From: an uncultured Tateyamaria sp.
Lineage (GTDB): Bacteria; Pseudomonadota; Alphaproteobacteria; Rhodobacterales; Rhodobacteraceae
Assembly (NCBI RefSeq): GCF_947503705.1
Contig: NZ_CANNES010000012.1
Span: 54,055-118,054 of the forward strand
DNA: 64,000 nt
Direction of reading: 5' to 3'
Shown: piece after piece, positions 17,916-28,000 of the stretch
Layout: each line of letters opens with the position of its first letter
How positions within the stretch are numbered: position 1 is the stretch's first letter
Notes under the pieces: model-generated
The model's input: only the letters and a program-made list of their open reading frames with translations
The model's database searches: none
Told to the model about the DNA's origin: nothing
Made by a program: the position numbers and the translations under genes

Positions 17916-18494
17916 ATGTCAGAGCCATTTCTCGGACAAGTTGTGATTTTCGGGGGTAACTTTGCGCCCCGCGGATGGGCCTTTTGTGACGGACAGCTTT
18001 TGGCGATTGCGTCCAACAGCGCCCTGTTCTCGATCCTGGGTACAATCTATGGCGGCGACGGTCGCACCACCTTTGCCCTGCCCGACCTGCGCGGCCGGGT
18101 GCCAATGGGGCCACGGCACGGGCCAGGCCTGTCGGATTACCGTCTGGGCCAGCGCGGCGGTGTCGAGGATGTCATCCTCAACATCACCCAGATTCCGGGG
18201 CACACGCACCCCGCCACAGCCACAGCCACCAGCACCGCCACGATGATGGCCGAAAGTGGGGCCGGCTCCAGCCCGGATCCCGCCGGTAAAATACTGGGGT
18301 CTGGCACCAACATCTATCTCGACAACGCCCGCGCCAATGATGTGGCCATGGACCCCGCCGCGGTGTCGGTGAACACGGATGTGTCCGTGACGGTCGGCAA
18401 TGCGGGCAACAACCTGGATCACGAAAACCGCCAGCCGTTCCTGGCCATCAACTACATCATCGCGCTTCAGGGCCTCTTCCCCTCGCGCAGCTGA
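17916..18494 (+). CDS. Phage tail collar domain protein (microcystin-dependent protein MdpB-like)
   Basis: 192 aa with AAGGGAG just upstream of the start. The N-terminal half is a classic tail-collar domain: FLGQVVIFGGNFAPRGWAFC, then LFSILGTIYGGDGRTTFALPDLRGRVP, ending HENRQPFLAINYIIALQG. Phages use this domain at the fibre-tail junction; in bacteria stand-alone copies of the MdpB type occur in small non-phage clusters, function unclear. The neighbours (GNAT, DUF6916-like) match such clusters. No capsid, tail-tube or integrase genes are nearby, so it is not a prophage fragment in the usual sense. Confidence 0.88.
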   Translation: MSEPFLGQVVIFGGNFAPRGWAFCDGQLLAIASNSALFSILGTIYGGDGRTTFALPDLRGRVPMGPRHGPGLSDYRLGQRGGVEDVILNITQIPGHTHPATATATSTATMMAESGAGSSPDPAGKILGSGTNIYLDNARANDVAMDPAAVSVNTDVSVTVGNAGNNLDHENRQPFLAINYIIALQGLFPSRS

Positions 18495-18527
18495 TGACAG
18501 CGCGCATTTGCGCAAAACCGATCCTTT

Positions 18528-18550
18528 GGGCACCTCCATGCGAGGTGCCC
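18528..18550 (+). terminator. Hairpin after the tail-collar gene
   Basis: Perfect 9-bp stem GGGCACCTC (18528-18536) with GAGGTGCCC (18542-18550) and a 5-nt loop. Followed by ATTGTATTTC, a weak T-rich stretch, so it is a probable but not textbook terminator between the collar gene and the GNAT gene. Confidence 0.6.
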
Positions 18551-18573
18551 ATTGTATTTCGGGACCCACGATC

Positions 18574-19065
18574 ATGACGATACCACAGGACTTACACCCC
18601 AAGGGCTGCACCCTGACCCTGGCCACGCCAGCAGAGGCCGATTTCCTGCGCCGCCTCTTTGTCGAGATCGAGACCGCCGCCATGCCCGTGGCCCTGCCCC
18701 CGCTGATCCAGATGCTGGACCAGCAGCATGACAGCCGGATGGCCACCTACCGCCAGAGCTTTCCCCAAGCGACCGATCTGATCATTCGCCGAAACGGCAC
18801 CGCCATCGGGCGGCTGATGATCGATTTGACCCGCAGGCCCATCCACGGGGTCGACATCGCCATCCTGCCGGACTGGCAGTCAAAGGGCATCGGCACAGCC
18901 GTATTGCAGGCCATGTGCAACACTGCCCGGGCCTATGGCACGGATGTGTCGATTTCGGTGATCGAGGGCCAACCGGCCCAACGGCTCTATAGCCGGATGG
19001 GGTTCGAGGTGACGGGGCGAACGCCCCCGCATGCAACCATGCTGTGGTCCGGCCCCGCCGCCTAA
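18574..19065 (+). CDS. GNAT family N-acetyltransferase
   Basis: 163 aa from ATG 18574. The acetyl-CoA-binding motif A is VDIAILPDWQSKGIGTAVLQ (Q-x-x-G-I-G, the R/Q-x-x-G-x-G/A loop), followed by the C-terminal LYSRMGFEVTGRTPPHATM strand typical of GNATs. The substrate is unknown. It lies between the tail-collar gene and the convergent DUF6916-like gene, whose stop codon overlaps its own; this trio recurs around MdpB-type collar proteins as I recall, so a linked role is likely. Confidence 0.87.
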   Translation: MTIPQDLHPKGCTLTLATPAEADFLRRLFVEIETAAMPVALPPLIQMLDQQHDSRMATYRQSFPQATDLIIRRNGTAIGRLMIDLTRRPIHGVDIAILPDWQSKGIGTAVLQAMCNTARAYGTDVSISVIEGQPAQRLYSRMGFEVTGRTPPHATMLWSGPAA

Positions 19066-19367
19066 TTCACCACGATATTGTAAAGCGTTTTATCCGCGTC
19101 CTGAAAATGCGGATTGATGAACAGGTGCACCGGCTCCATCCCCGGAAAGGTGACGGGATAGGTCACATTGGGCAGCACCGGGCTGTGCGGGCCGCGCAAG
19201 GTCATCGAAAAACCGCCCGCCTGAACCAGCGCGCCCTCCTCCGCATCCTCCGGCACCGCCGAGGCGATCACCTTGGTCAGCGTCAGGGCAAATGTCGTGT
19301 CATCATTCAGATGCACGGTCACCTCCGACCCCACATGGGGTTCAACAAGGTCAGCAGTCAGTGTCAC
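19062..19367 (-). CDS. DUF6916-like small protein
   Basis: 101 aa from GTG 19367 with a G-rich ribosome site. The centre and end, FSMTLRGPHSPVLPNVTYPV and PVHLFINPHF, followed by LYNIVVN, match the pattern of DUF6916 proteins (FSL-FRGP ... L-Q-tY ... leLFl-P ... Y-a-FN). These are often encoded beside tail-collar/MdpB genes. Function unknown. No signal peptide. The gene is convergent with the GNAT gene, sharing bases at the stop codons. Confidence 0.65.
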   Translation of the reverse strand: MTLTADLVEPHVGSEVTVHLNDDTTFALTLTKVIASAVPEDAEEGALVQAGGFSMTLRGPHSPVLPNVTYPVTFPGMEPVHLFINPHFQDADKTLYNIVVN

Positions 19368-19540
19368 GAAAGGCCCCCCATCTTGGCTGATGTCGCGAAA
19401 AGTCGCACAGATTGAACCACTTGATTAGCGATTTCTTGGCAAAATGCACCCTAGAAAGCAAAACACACGTTTTTCATTGGCACATAGGTTAACTAAACCT
19501 TAAACGTGTACAAAATTAATTTGGATCAGGGGGACACACC

Positions 19541-20608
19541 ATGCCCGTTTTTGAGTTTGATACAGGTACCGCGCAGATCGGGGGTACAGGGTCGACCATT
19601 GACCTGGATTTTACCGACAATGGCGTGAACTTCACGATCAGCACCACGGGAAACGACAATACGGGCGGTTTCGGGTTTCCCAATCAGATCAGATATAGCC
19701 CGAACGGGAATGGTGGTACGGGCGAACTGATCATTACCGACACGGATGTTGGTACAATCACCTTTGACGTCAGCAGCGGCGCGGCCGCAGGCAACTTTGC
19801 CGGTACAGGCACGGCTGGCAACATCACACTGAATTACGAAAACGTCATCAGCTCGTTTAATGTCACATTTGTAAATGCAGGAACCGGCCCCAACCAGACG
19901 TTCAACATCAGTAGCGGCACCCAAATCCAATTTGCGGCCGGGGGCAACGAATACAGCCAGATCATATTTACCTCTGGGTCATCCAACGGCTATGTCGTTG
20001 AAATCCTCAGCCTGACAGCGGCCATCACCTGCTATCTGACCGGCACGGCCATCGCGACCCCCACAGGGTCCATCGCCGTCCAAGACCTGCAACCGGGCGA
20101 CGAGATCCTGACCGCAACGGGCGGCACCACCACCGTCAACTGGCTGGGTGTCCAACCTGTCGACACCACCACCGCCACCCCGGCCAAGGCTTACCCGATC
20201 TGCTTTGTGGCCGGATCGCTGGCGCCGAATGTGCCTGCGCGCGACCTCTTTGTGTCGCCTGACCATGCGATGGACCTGGGCGGCATCCTGTACAACGCCA
20301 CCGCGCTGGTGAACGGCACCTCGATCTATCAGGTGGGCCAGATGCCCAAGGACGGGTTCACCTATTACCACATCGACACCGGCAGCCATGAATTGATCCT
20401 GGCCGAAGGGGCCGCCTCAGAGACCTATCTGGATGCGGTGGGACGCGAGGCGTTCATCAACGGTCACGAGGCTGCCGATGCGCCGATCATCACCGAAATG
20501 GCGCTGCCGCGCATCGTGGCCAAGCGCATGGTACCCAGCGACGTGACCGAGGCGCTGGCCGCCCGCGCCGACGCCCTGGGCCTGACGGGTCACGCCCGCG
20601 TCGCCTGA
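19541..20608 (+). CDS. Hint (Hedgehog/intein) domain protein
   Basis: 355 aa, preceded by AGGGGGA. Residues 1 to about 160 are a Gly/Thr/Asn-rich, probably all-beta region without a signal peptide. Residues about 165-320 form a Hint_2-type domain: it opens with the nucleophile Cys in AITCYLTGTAIATPTG, continues QDLQPGDEILTATG and VNWLGVQPV, and has the block-B-like SPDHAM and LVNGTSIYQV. Roseobacters encode many such proteins; Hint domains cleave or splice themselves. Export, if any, would be by a type I-like route without a cleaved signal. Function unproven. A terminator follows. Confidence 0.82.
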   Translation: MPVFEFDTGTAQIGGTGSTIDLDFTDNGVNFTISTTGNDNTGGFGFPNQIRYSPNGNGGTGELIITDTDVGTITFDVSSGAAAGNFAGTGTAGNITLNYENVISSFNVTFVNAGTGPNQTFNISSGTQIQFAAGGNEYSQIIFTSGSSNGYVVEILSLTAAITCYLTGTAIATPTGSIAVQDLQPGDEILTATGGTTTVNWLGVQPVDTTTATPAKAYPICFVAGSLAPNVPARDLFVSPDHAMDLGGILYNATALVNGTSIYQVGQMPKDGFTYYHIDTGSHELILAEGAASETYLDAVGREAFINGHEAADAPIITEMALPRIVAKRMVPSDVTEALAARADALGLTGHARVA

Positions 20609-20635
20609 CCCGCGCCAACGCATGACAGCACCTTC

Positions 20636-20665
20636 AAAAGGCCGGCATCCGCTGGCCTTTTTCTT
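20636..20665 (+). terminator. Rho-independent terminator after the Hint-domain gene
   Basis: Stem AAAAGGCC (20636-20643) with GGCCTTTT (20654-20661), a 10-nt loop, continuing into a run of T. Placed 28 bp after the stop codon. Confidence 0.85.
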
Positions 20666-20751
20666 TATCCGGGTTGCTGGCCTGCCTGCCTTGCCGCAAT
20701 ATGCGATCAACCCATATATCCTTGCATTTCAACGCCCGTGGACACGCCTTT

Positions 20752-22590
20752 ATGACCTCCTCCACCCTCAGCTCTGATCCAGACACCCTGAGCCAAGTCA
20801 ACCAAGAGTTGGAGCGCATTCAGCGCCACCAGAAGGCGGGCCGCTATGACGCGGCGGGCCAGGCGATCGGGACGCTGCTGGCCACCTATCCAGATCATCC
20901 GCAACTGGTGCACCTCAAGGGGCTGAACCTGATCTATACCGGTCAGACGGACCAGGGCCTGGCCCTGCTGGAACTGGTGGTCAGTGACGACCCCGATAAT
21001 GTGCTGGCCCTTGTGGATCTGGGCAGCTTTCTGGCCCGGGCGGGCAAGCTGGACGATGCGATCCCCAAATTCCAGCTTGCCGTGGAAATTGCGCCCAACC
21101 ATGCCCTGGCCCAGGCCAATCTGGGCGCGGCCCTTCTGGTCAAGGAACGATATGGGCCCGCCATCGAGGCGCTGAACAAGGCCATCGACCTGAACAGCGA
21201 CCTGCTGGATGCGCATCTGAACCTGGCCCAGGCCTATATCCGCAGCAACCGCCATGCCCAGGCGGTCAATCCGCTGTTTCGGGCCCTGGCACTGGACCCG
21301 CAATCGGTGGCGGCGCATGAAAACCTGGCCCTGGCGCTGTTCCGGGCCGAACGGCACGAGGCGGGGGAACATCACGCCCGCCGCGCGCTTGAACTGGATC
21401 CGAACGCGGTCGGGGCCAAGTTCCATCTGGGCAATATCCTGGCGGCCATGGGCCGGATCGAGGCCGCCGCCGAAGTGCTGCTGCCGATTGCGGCCAATCC
21501 GCGGATCGGGCTGGGCGCGCTCAACCGGTTGATCACCCTGCGCAAGACCACCGCCGACAGCCCCGAATACAAGCTGCTGCAGAAATATATGGAACAGCTG
21601 GACAACATGCCCGATCCCGCGCGCCAGACCCTGCATTTTGCCATGGGCGCCGCAGCGGACAGCATGAATGACCCGGCCACGGCCATCGATCATTTCCGCA
21701 AGGGCAACGCGATCTCTGCCCAGTTGCATCCCTTTCAGCAGGACAATCACGACACCCGCCACGACCGGATACGCGATCTGGTCACGCCCGCCTTTGTGGC
21801 GCGCCACCGGGATGCGGGCCTGCACGATCTGGCCCCCATCTTTATCTGCGGCATGCCCCGCTCGGGCACGACGCTGATGGACCAGATGTTCTCGCGCCAT
21901 TCCGCGGTGCAGGCGGGCGGCGAATTGCGCGCCACGAGCTATGCCTTTGGCCAAAGCCCCGATCTGCGCAAGGTGCTGGAGCGCGAGGCCCCCGACGACA
22001 CGGTCACCGACGACATGCTGACCACACTTGCCGAGCATTATCAGACCTACCTGCACAATGAGGGCCTGAAATCCGAATATGTGTCGGACAAGATGCCCGG
22101 CAACTACCTCTATGCCGGGATGCTGGCGCTGGCCTTTCCCCGGGCCAAGGTGCTGATCATGCGGCGACACCCGATGGATTGCCTGCTGTCCAACTTCATG
22201 CAGAATTTCGGCTCTAATCAGCCCTTTTCAACCCGGATCGACACGCTGGTGGACGTCTATAAACAGTTCGACCAGAGCGCGCGGCACAGCCTGGCGGTGC
22301 TGCCCGAACAGGTCCGCTTTGTCGAGTACGAGGCGGTTGTGGCCGACCCCGAAGGGCAGATGCGCGACGTGATGGATTTTGTCGGCCTGCCCTTTGAGGA
22401 GGCGATGCTGGATCACGCCGCATCGCTGCGCCCGGTCAACACCGCCTCGGTCAGCCAGGTGCGCGCACCGATCTATGCCACGTCGGTGGCCAAATGGCAG
22501 CGCTACGGGCCGCTCTTGCAGGATATGGCCGACCGGTTGGGCGACCACCTGTCGGCTGAGGATCGGCGCCTCTGCGGGTTGCAGGGCTAG
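20752..22590 (+). CDS. TPR-repeat sulfotransferase
   Basis: 612 aa from ATG 20752 (longer in-frame extensions upstream lack a good ribosome site and would overlap the terminator region). Residues 1 to about 330 are TPR helices (for example NALAQANLGAALLVKER-type units). The PAPS loop follows at about 364-374, FICGMPRSGTTLMDQM, with a later KVLIMRRHPMDCLLSNF as the 3'-phosphate-binding strand. TPR-sulfotransferase fusions are widespread in alphaproteobacteria; they resemble tyrosylprotein sulfotransferases, so a protein or glycoprotein substrate is possible. It starts a plus-strand run reaching 31077. Confidence 0.9.
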   Translation: MTSSTLSSDPDTLSQVNQELERIQRHQKAGRYDAAGQAIGTLLATYPDHPQLVHLKGLNLIYTGQTDQGLALLELVVSDDPDNVLALVDLGSFLARAGKLDDAIPKFQLAVEIAPNHALAQANLGAALLVKERYGPAIEALNKAIDLNSDLLDAHLNLAQAYIRSNRHAQAVNPLFRALALDPQSVAAHENLALALFRAERHEAGEHHARRALELDPNAVGAKFHLGNILAAMGRIEAAAEVLLPIAANPRIGLGALNRLITLRKTTADSPEYKLLQKYMEQLDNMPDPARQTLHFAMGAAADSMNDPATAIDHFRKGNAISAQLHPFQQDNHDTRHDRIRDLVTPAFVARHRDAGLHDLAPIFICGMPRSGTTLMDQMFSRHSAVQAGGELRATSYAFGQSPDLRKVLEREAPDDTVTDDMLTTLAEHYQTYLHNEGLKSEYVSDKMPGNYLYAGMLALAFPRAKVLIMRRHPMDCLLSNFMQNFGSNQPFSTRIDTLVDVYKQFDQSARHSLAVLPEQVRFVEYEAVVADPEGQMRDVMDFVGLPFEEAMLDHAASLRPVNTASVSQVRAPIYATSVAKWQRYGPLLQDMADRLGDHLSAEDRRLCGLQG

Positions 22591-22598
22591 GCCCCGGC

Positions 22599-23477
22599 AT
22601 GGCCCGGCAGGTTGCCCTCGTACGGACCCACCAGATGGGTCCCGCCGAAGACCGGCTGATCAAGACGCTGCGCGCGGGCTTTGGCGATGACATCGTACTG
22701 TGCTTTGACGCGCAAAACGGCCCGCCGCCGCCCGGGTTCCCCAAGACGGTGGCGATGACCCCGGCCCTGCTCAAGGAAATGGGGCTGATCTTTCCCGAGG
22801 ACTGGGCCTGGCGCTGTGGTGATTTTTGCCATTACGCGGCGGCGCGGGCCTATCCCGATTACGACCACTACTGGCTCTTTGAACCGGATGTGGCCTTCAA
22901 CCAGGTCACGACCAGTGATTTTCTGGCCGCCACCGATGCCAGTGACGCCGATTTCCTGGCCTCGGCCTCCGGGCCCGCCAACAAGAACTGGCCCCATGCC
23001 GCGTCGGTCCTGACGATGTTCCCAAAGGCACATCAATGCTTTTTCCCGATCACCCGGCTCAGCGCCCGGGCCATTGCCGCCCTCTTGCCGCAGCGCATCG
23101 CCCTGGCACAGCATTGGCAGGCCCAGGGGCTGCACAAGACACTTTACGCCAATGACGAGGCCTTTGTGGCCACCGCCATCGCCGCCACCGCGGGGCTGCG
23201 CTTTGAGGCCTTTCGCGCCCTGGCGCCCGGGTTTTTCACCAACAATCCGCCGCTCTTTTCCTGGCGCCGCTCGGTGATGGATGTGGACATGCCCCACCTG
23301 CCCCCCGGCATCCTGCACCCGGTGATGGACAAGGCCACCTTCGAGGCGCGCATTCTCGGCCCCAGGTCGCGCAGCTGGATCCGCCAGGATGCCGACTATC
23401 TGACCGGGGTGCTGAACCGGCACTATGCGCCCGCCGACGCGCAGCGGATTTTCAACGCGATCCGATGGCAGAAATAG
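22599..23477 (+). CDS. Putative glycosyltransferase-like protein, family not recognised
   Basis: 292 aa, starting eight bases after the upstream stop. The N-terminus MARQVALVRTHQMGPAEDRL and the central WRCGDFCHYAAARAYPDYD then YWLFEPDVAFN look like a GT-A nucleotide-sugar enzyme, where the acidic pair after a WLFE strand takes the place of a DXD motif. The whole neighbourhood supports glycan synthesis. I cannot assign it to a numbered GT family by sight; a DUF3405-type enzyme is one alternative. No membrane segment or signal peptide. Confidence 0.5.
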   Translation: MARQVALVRTHQMGPAEDRLIKTLRAGFGDDIVLCFDAQNGPPPPGFPKTVAMTPALLKEMGLIFPEDWAWRCGDFCHYAAARAYPDYDHYWLFEPDVAFNQVTTSDFLAATDASDADFLASASGPANKNWPHAASVLTMFPKAHQCFFPITRLSARAIAALLPQRIALAQHWQAQGLHKTLYANDEAFVATAIAATAGLRFEAFRALAPGFFTNNPPLFSWRRSVMDVDMPHLPPGILHPVMDKATFEARILGPRSRSWIRQDADYLTGVLNRHYAPADAQRIFNAIRWQK

Positions 23478-23564
23478 TGCAGCCCCCCCGCCCTTGTTGC
23501 CTATACCCCGGGATGCTAGAGCGTCCGTCAAAGAGCTTTTATTGCAAAATATCGGAGACTTGGG

Positions 23565-25043
23565 GTGAGTGATCCTTTTGTTATCTGGACCATGCGCCGC
23601 ACCGGCGGAACAACGTTCACCAGCCTGCTGACCACGCTTTCCGATCACCCCGGCACCCAGCACGAGCCCTTCAACCCCGACCGCAAGTTCGGCCATGTGA
23701 CCCAAGGCTGGATCGACACCAAGGATCCCGCCCAGCTGATGGATGGGCTGGACAAGGTCCTGGCAGACCGCCCCCTGATCAAACATTGCTACGAGCTGAT
23801 GCCGGAAATGATCAATCTGGCCCTGATCAAGGCTACCTCGGAACGCGGCTACCGCCATATCGTGCTGGACCGCGAGGCCGAGGTTGACCGGATCATCTCG
23901 CTTGAGCTGGCCAAGGTGACCGGGGCCTGGGGGGCCGATGCGGCCGCAGAAATCTATGCCGATATCGCCAATGGGGCCAAGACCCTTGATCCCATTGACG
24001 TGAGCCAGGCTTGCGATCACATGATGGCCTGCGCCAGCCAGCGGCGGTGGCTCACCAGCCAGTTCGATACTGCGCAACGCACGCCCCTTCTGGTCTATTT
24101 CGAAGAAATCTATGGCGACTTCGAAGCGGGCCGCCACACCATCGAAGAGCTGCTGAAATGCCTCGACATCACCCCCGGGGCCCATCCCGATTATGAAAAG
24201 CTGCTGATCGAGGCGCTGACCGAAAAGTCGCAGAACTCGCGCAGCATCGCCGATGCCGTCCCCAATATGGACGCCCTGCGCACAGCACTCGAAGACTGCT
24301 ATGCCAGCGAGGGGTTCCGCTATGAGATGGCCACGCGCAGCCACATGCCCACCGCCAACACGGCCACTGATGCCTCCGGCATGCCGGTTCCCGCCCCTGC
24401 GGCGACAAGCGGGCTGATCGTGGATGTGGGGGCCGGGATGGGCGATGACACGGCATTCTATCTGGCCAAGGGGTTTTCGGTACTGTCCGTCCCCCACGAG
24501 GCCGAAGAGGCGGACACCATCGAGGTCCGCCTGTCCGACGCCATCGCCACAGGCGCGCTCCTGGTGCAGCAGACCGACCTGTCGCCCACCGGCGCGCCCA
24601 ACCCCCTGGTCGACCAGATCACCGAAAAATACGGCGTCCCCCATTACGTCAAGATCGAAGCCCCGGGCGGCGAACATGACATCGCCACCGGGATCACCGG
24701 CGCACATGGCCTGCCGCCCAATCTGTCCTTTCAGGTCAATGCCACCTGGGAACGCATCGTCCAGCATCTGGCCGAGCTGGGCTATGGCCAGTTCCAGATC
24801 GTGCGCCAGGGGGCCAAGCACCTTGACCCGCCGCCCAATCCCGCCCGCGAGGGGCTTTATGTGCCGATGCGGTTCACCGCCGCCATGAGCGGCTGTTTCG
24901 GCCGTGAACTGCCCCCCGAAGACTGGATGGACCTCGACGACTTCATCAAGCACGTCAACATCGTTCAGGCGAACCGCGAAGAGGCCCGCGCCATGGGCAA
25001 GAACCCAGGCTGGCACGACATCCACTGCCGTCTCGGACGATAG
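23565..25043 (+). CDS. Sulfotransferase fused to FkbM-like methyltransferase domain
   Basis: 492 aa from GTG 23565 with GGAG upstream. Residues 1 to about 265 resemble Stf0-type sulfotransferases, starting FVIWTMRRTGGTTFTSLL (a PAPS loop with Arg-Thr-Gly-Gly-Thr-Thr) and containing LIKHCYELMP and LLVYFEEIYGDF. After a Pro/Ala linker, residues about 283-492 resemble FkbM: LIVDVGAGMGDDTAFYLAKGF is motif I. The usual acidic VE after strand 2 is replaced by SVPHEAEE, and the LKIDIEGAE-type motif reads VKIEAPGGE, so the methyltransferase half may be altered or inactive. The fusion implies both modifications on one substrate. Confidence 0.78.
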   Translation: MSDPFVIWTMRRTGGTTFTSLLTTLSDHPGTQHEPFNPDRKFGHVTQGWIDTKDPAQLMDGLDKVLADRPLIKHCYELMPEMINLALIKATSERGYRHIVLDREAEVDRIISLELAKVTGAWGADAAAEIYADIANGAKTLDPIDVSQACDHMMACASQRRWLTSQFDTAQRTPLLVYFEEIYGDFEAGRHTIEELLKCLDITPGAHPDYEKLLIEALTEKSQNSRSIADAVPNMDALRTALEDCYASEGFRYEMATRSHMPTANTATDASGMPVPAPAATSGLIVDVGAGMGDDTAFYLAKGFSVLSVPHEAEEADTIEVRLSDAIATGALLVQQTDLSPTGAPNPLVDQITEKYGVPHYVKIEAPGGEHDIATGITGAHGLPPNLSFQVNATWERIVQHLAELGYGQFQIVRQGAKHLDPPPNPAREGLYVPMRFTAAMSGCFGRELPPEDWMDLDDFIKHVNIVQANREEARAMGKNPGWHDIHCRLGR

Positions 25044-25047
25044 CCCC

Positions 25048-28000
25048 ATGACGGGCCAAACCATATCGGCCCCCGTGATTTCGGTCATCGTCCCGATCTA
25101 TGACGTGGCCGATCATGTGGGGGCCTGCATCGCCAGCCTGCGGGCGCAAACCCACAGCGCGCTTCAAGTGCTGATGATCGACGATGGCAGCCGCGATGAC
25201 AGTGCCGCGCGCGCACGCGCCGCGGCGGGCGACGACCCCCGCTTTACCCTGATCTCGCAGCCCAATGCGGGGCTGTCGGCGGCGCGCAATCGCGGGCTTG
25301 AGACCGCCACAGGCACCTATATCGCCTTTGTAGACAGTGATGACCGGGTCTGCCCCGATTTTCTGGCCACGCTGCTGGCCGCGCTGAACGACCACCCCGA
25401 CGTGCCCTGGGCGGCCTGTGCCATCCGCAACCGCTTTGCCGATCAGACCAGCAATCTGCATTCCGCGATCTATGACGCGCCTGACCCGGTGCTGGCCCCC
25501 GGCTGCCAGGTCTTTGGCTTTCGCAGCGCCCCCGACATCATCCGCCATTACCCCTCCGCCTGGAACAAGCTCTACCGGCGCGATTTCATCGCGGATCTGC
25601 GCTTTCCCGAAGGGACCTGGTTCGAGGATCACGCCTTTTTCCTGACGCTGGCCCTGCGGGCAGGCGCCATGCTGCATGTGGCCGATCCGCTCTATGAACA
25701 GACCCGGGGGCGGGTGGGCCAGATCACCGAAACCGACAGCGACCGGGTCTTTGAACAGCTCTCGGTGCTGGAGGACATCCTGCCCCTGCTGACGGGCAGC
25801 GACCTGCCCGACGGGCCTGCCGCCGCAGCCACCCTCACCTGCCGGTTGCTGAGCGAGCGCAGCACCACGATCCACGATCCCACCCGCCGCGCACGTTTTG
25901 CCGCCGCTGCGCGCGCCACCCTCGAAAAGCACCAGATCCCCTATGCGCCTGACCCGGATCAGGGCATCGCGGCCAGTTGGGGGCTCGAGCTTGCGGGCCA
26001 CCTGCCGCTAAGCGTGATCATCCCCTGGGACGGGCGGGACGCGGACGCGCTGGACACCACTCTGGACGCTCTGGCCCGCCAGCGCGGCCCCGGCTTCGAG
26101 CTGATGGTCGAGGGACCATCCAAGGCCAAGCCGCGCACCGCAGGACAGGCCATCACGGTGCTGCCCCCCGGCTCCGGGCTTGCCACGGCAAAGGGCCGCT
26201 TTGTCGCCTGGATCGAAGCGGGAGATGTGCCCGCCCCCTGGGCGCTTTATGACCGGATCGAGGCGCTCTTGGCTCAGGACGCCGTACTCAGCCTCTCGGC
26301 CCGGCACGTGGGCCCCGATCGGGCCGCCCATGCGGGGTTCGAGCCGGATTACGTGCCGGCCAATACCAGCGCCCCCACCCCCTTTGCCGCCACACCGCGC
26401 CAGGCGCTGGCCGCGGACCTGTCGCTGTCGGGGGTCGTCTTTGACCGGGCCTTCCTGCATGACCACGAGCTGCGCCCTGCCGCCTGCGGACGTCACGGGG
26501 GCTGGCCGCTGGTGCTGGGCGCGCTGGTGCTGGCGCCCCGCGCCGTCTATCTGCCGCAACCCGATGTGGTGCTGCACCCGCAAGGTGACGGACCTGCCGC
26601 GCTGATGCAGCCCTATCCGCTGTCCAAATTGGCGCGCGATCACACGAACATCTGTGCCGCTCTGCCCGCTGCTGCAGCCCAGGCGCTGCCCCAGGGGTGG
26701 GAACGGCGCTTGCTGGCCCGCGCCTTGCGGCTCTGGCTGCTGGACGGGCCCGACCGGGGCCGCGCAGGGCAGGCGCTGGCACAGCTCTCCGCCGCGGCCC
26801 TCATCGCCCGCCGGGGCATGGGGCGCGCCGGGCAATTCTGGCCCGCCGGGTTCGACCCGCAGGTGGGCCCGAAATTTGCCCGGCTTTTTGATACCGCAGG
26901 CCTCGCGCGGCTGGTGCGCCCCCGCGAACGGGCACGGCTGGCCGCCGGGGGCAAGCTGCCCGGTGAGGTGCAGGCCGCCCCCCTTGATCTGCGCGACCTT
27001 TATCCCCCCCGGCCCATCCATGCCTTTGCGCTGACAGGGCGCGGCGCGGGACTGGCCCGGTTTCAGGTCCGCTTTGATGGCGCGCTATCGGTCGATATCG
27101 ACTTTTACGCCGGGGACGGCAAAACCGTGCCCCTGCAGATCAGCCTGAACCCCGAGGCGGGCCTGATCATCTGCAACGACACGCGCACCGATGGGCTGTG
27201 GCGGCAGGCGCGGCACCATCCGCACCCCTTGCCCCGGACCGAGGTCGAACTGACGATCGAGATCGCCGCCCATGCCAGCCAGACCGCCGTGCGGCTGTGG
27301 CTGAACGGGACGCTGGCCTGGACGCTGGCCCCCCGTCGCCTGGGCCAGCGGGGCGGGGTGGCCCGGCTGGACCAGATCACCCATCTGGCCCTGAGGGGCG
27401 CCGTCACACCGCTGGACCTGCGCCCTGATCCCGCCCCCACGGGTCTGATGCTGGACGGGCGGCTGAACCTGCGCCTGCCCGGTGCGCTCACGGCCGAGGC
27501 CACGTTGCGCATTGATGGCAGTGACGCACCGCTGGACTGTCTGGCCATGGAACTGGCCCCCGGCACCCCGGGCCAGCGGGCGCATCTGCCCGCCCGCGCC
27601 TGGGCCGAAGTCGGGCCGGATCAGGCTCTAACCCTGCGCTATTCAGCCCATGGGCAACCCGATCAGACCTTGCCCCTGACCCGGGCCGATCTGGCCGCGC
27701 GCATCGCCACGCTCGTGCATCAGGGGCTGTCGGTGGGCGACGCCGACCTGATCCTGACGATCATCGAACAGGTGACACTGGCCGGGCTGACCCCGCATCT
27801 GGATGCGGGTGCCCAGGCGGAACTGGCCCGGCTGACCCAACGCTTTGGCCTTGAGGATCTGCTGCCCGGTCTGGTGCGTGCGCCGCGCCACCAGGCCGAT
27901 CCGTTTGGCGCGATCATGAGCGATCTTGTGGGCCGCGCCCGGCGCGCCGGGGCCGAGGGGTTGCCCTTTGCCGATCTGCCCCGCGACGCCGCCGCAGGGC

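Noticed and set aside
17916..19367. Prophage fragment
   Set aside because: Only a tail-collar protein, a GNAT and a DUF6916-like protein are present; no integrase, capsid, tail-tube or lysis genes.
24904..25047. Longer N-terminus for the giant glycosyltransferase
   Set aside because: The extra 48 codons overlap the upstream gene and are Ser/Thr-rich shadow sequence; the GT2 domain starts properly after ATG 25048.
22587..25088. A very long open frame on the minus strand opposite the sulfotransferase-FkbM and neighbouring genes
   Set aside because: It is antisense to clear protein families, has no ribosome site, and its composition (many His, Gly, Gln, Arg) is that of a shadow frame in GC-rich DNA.
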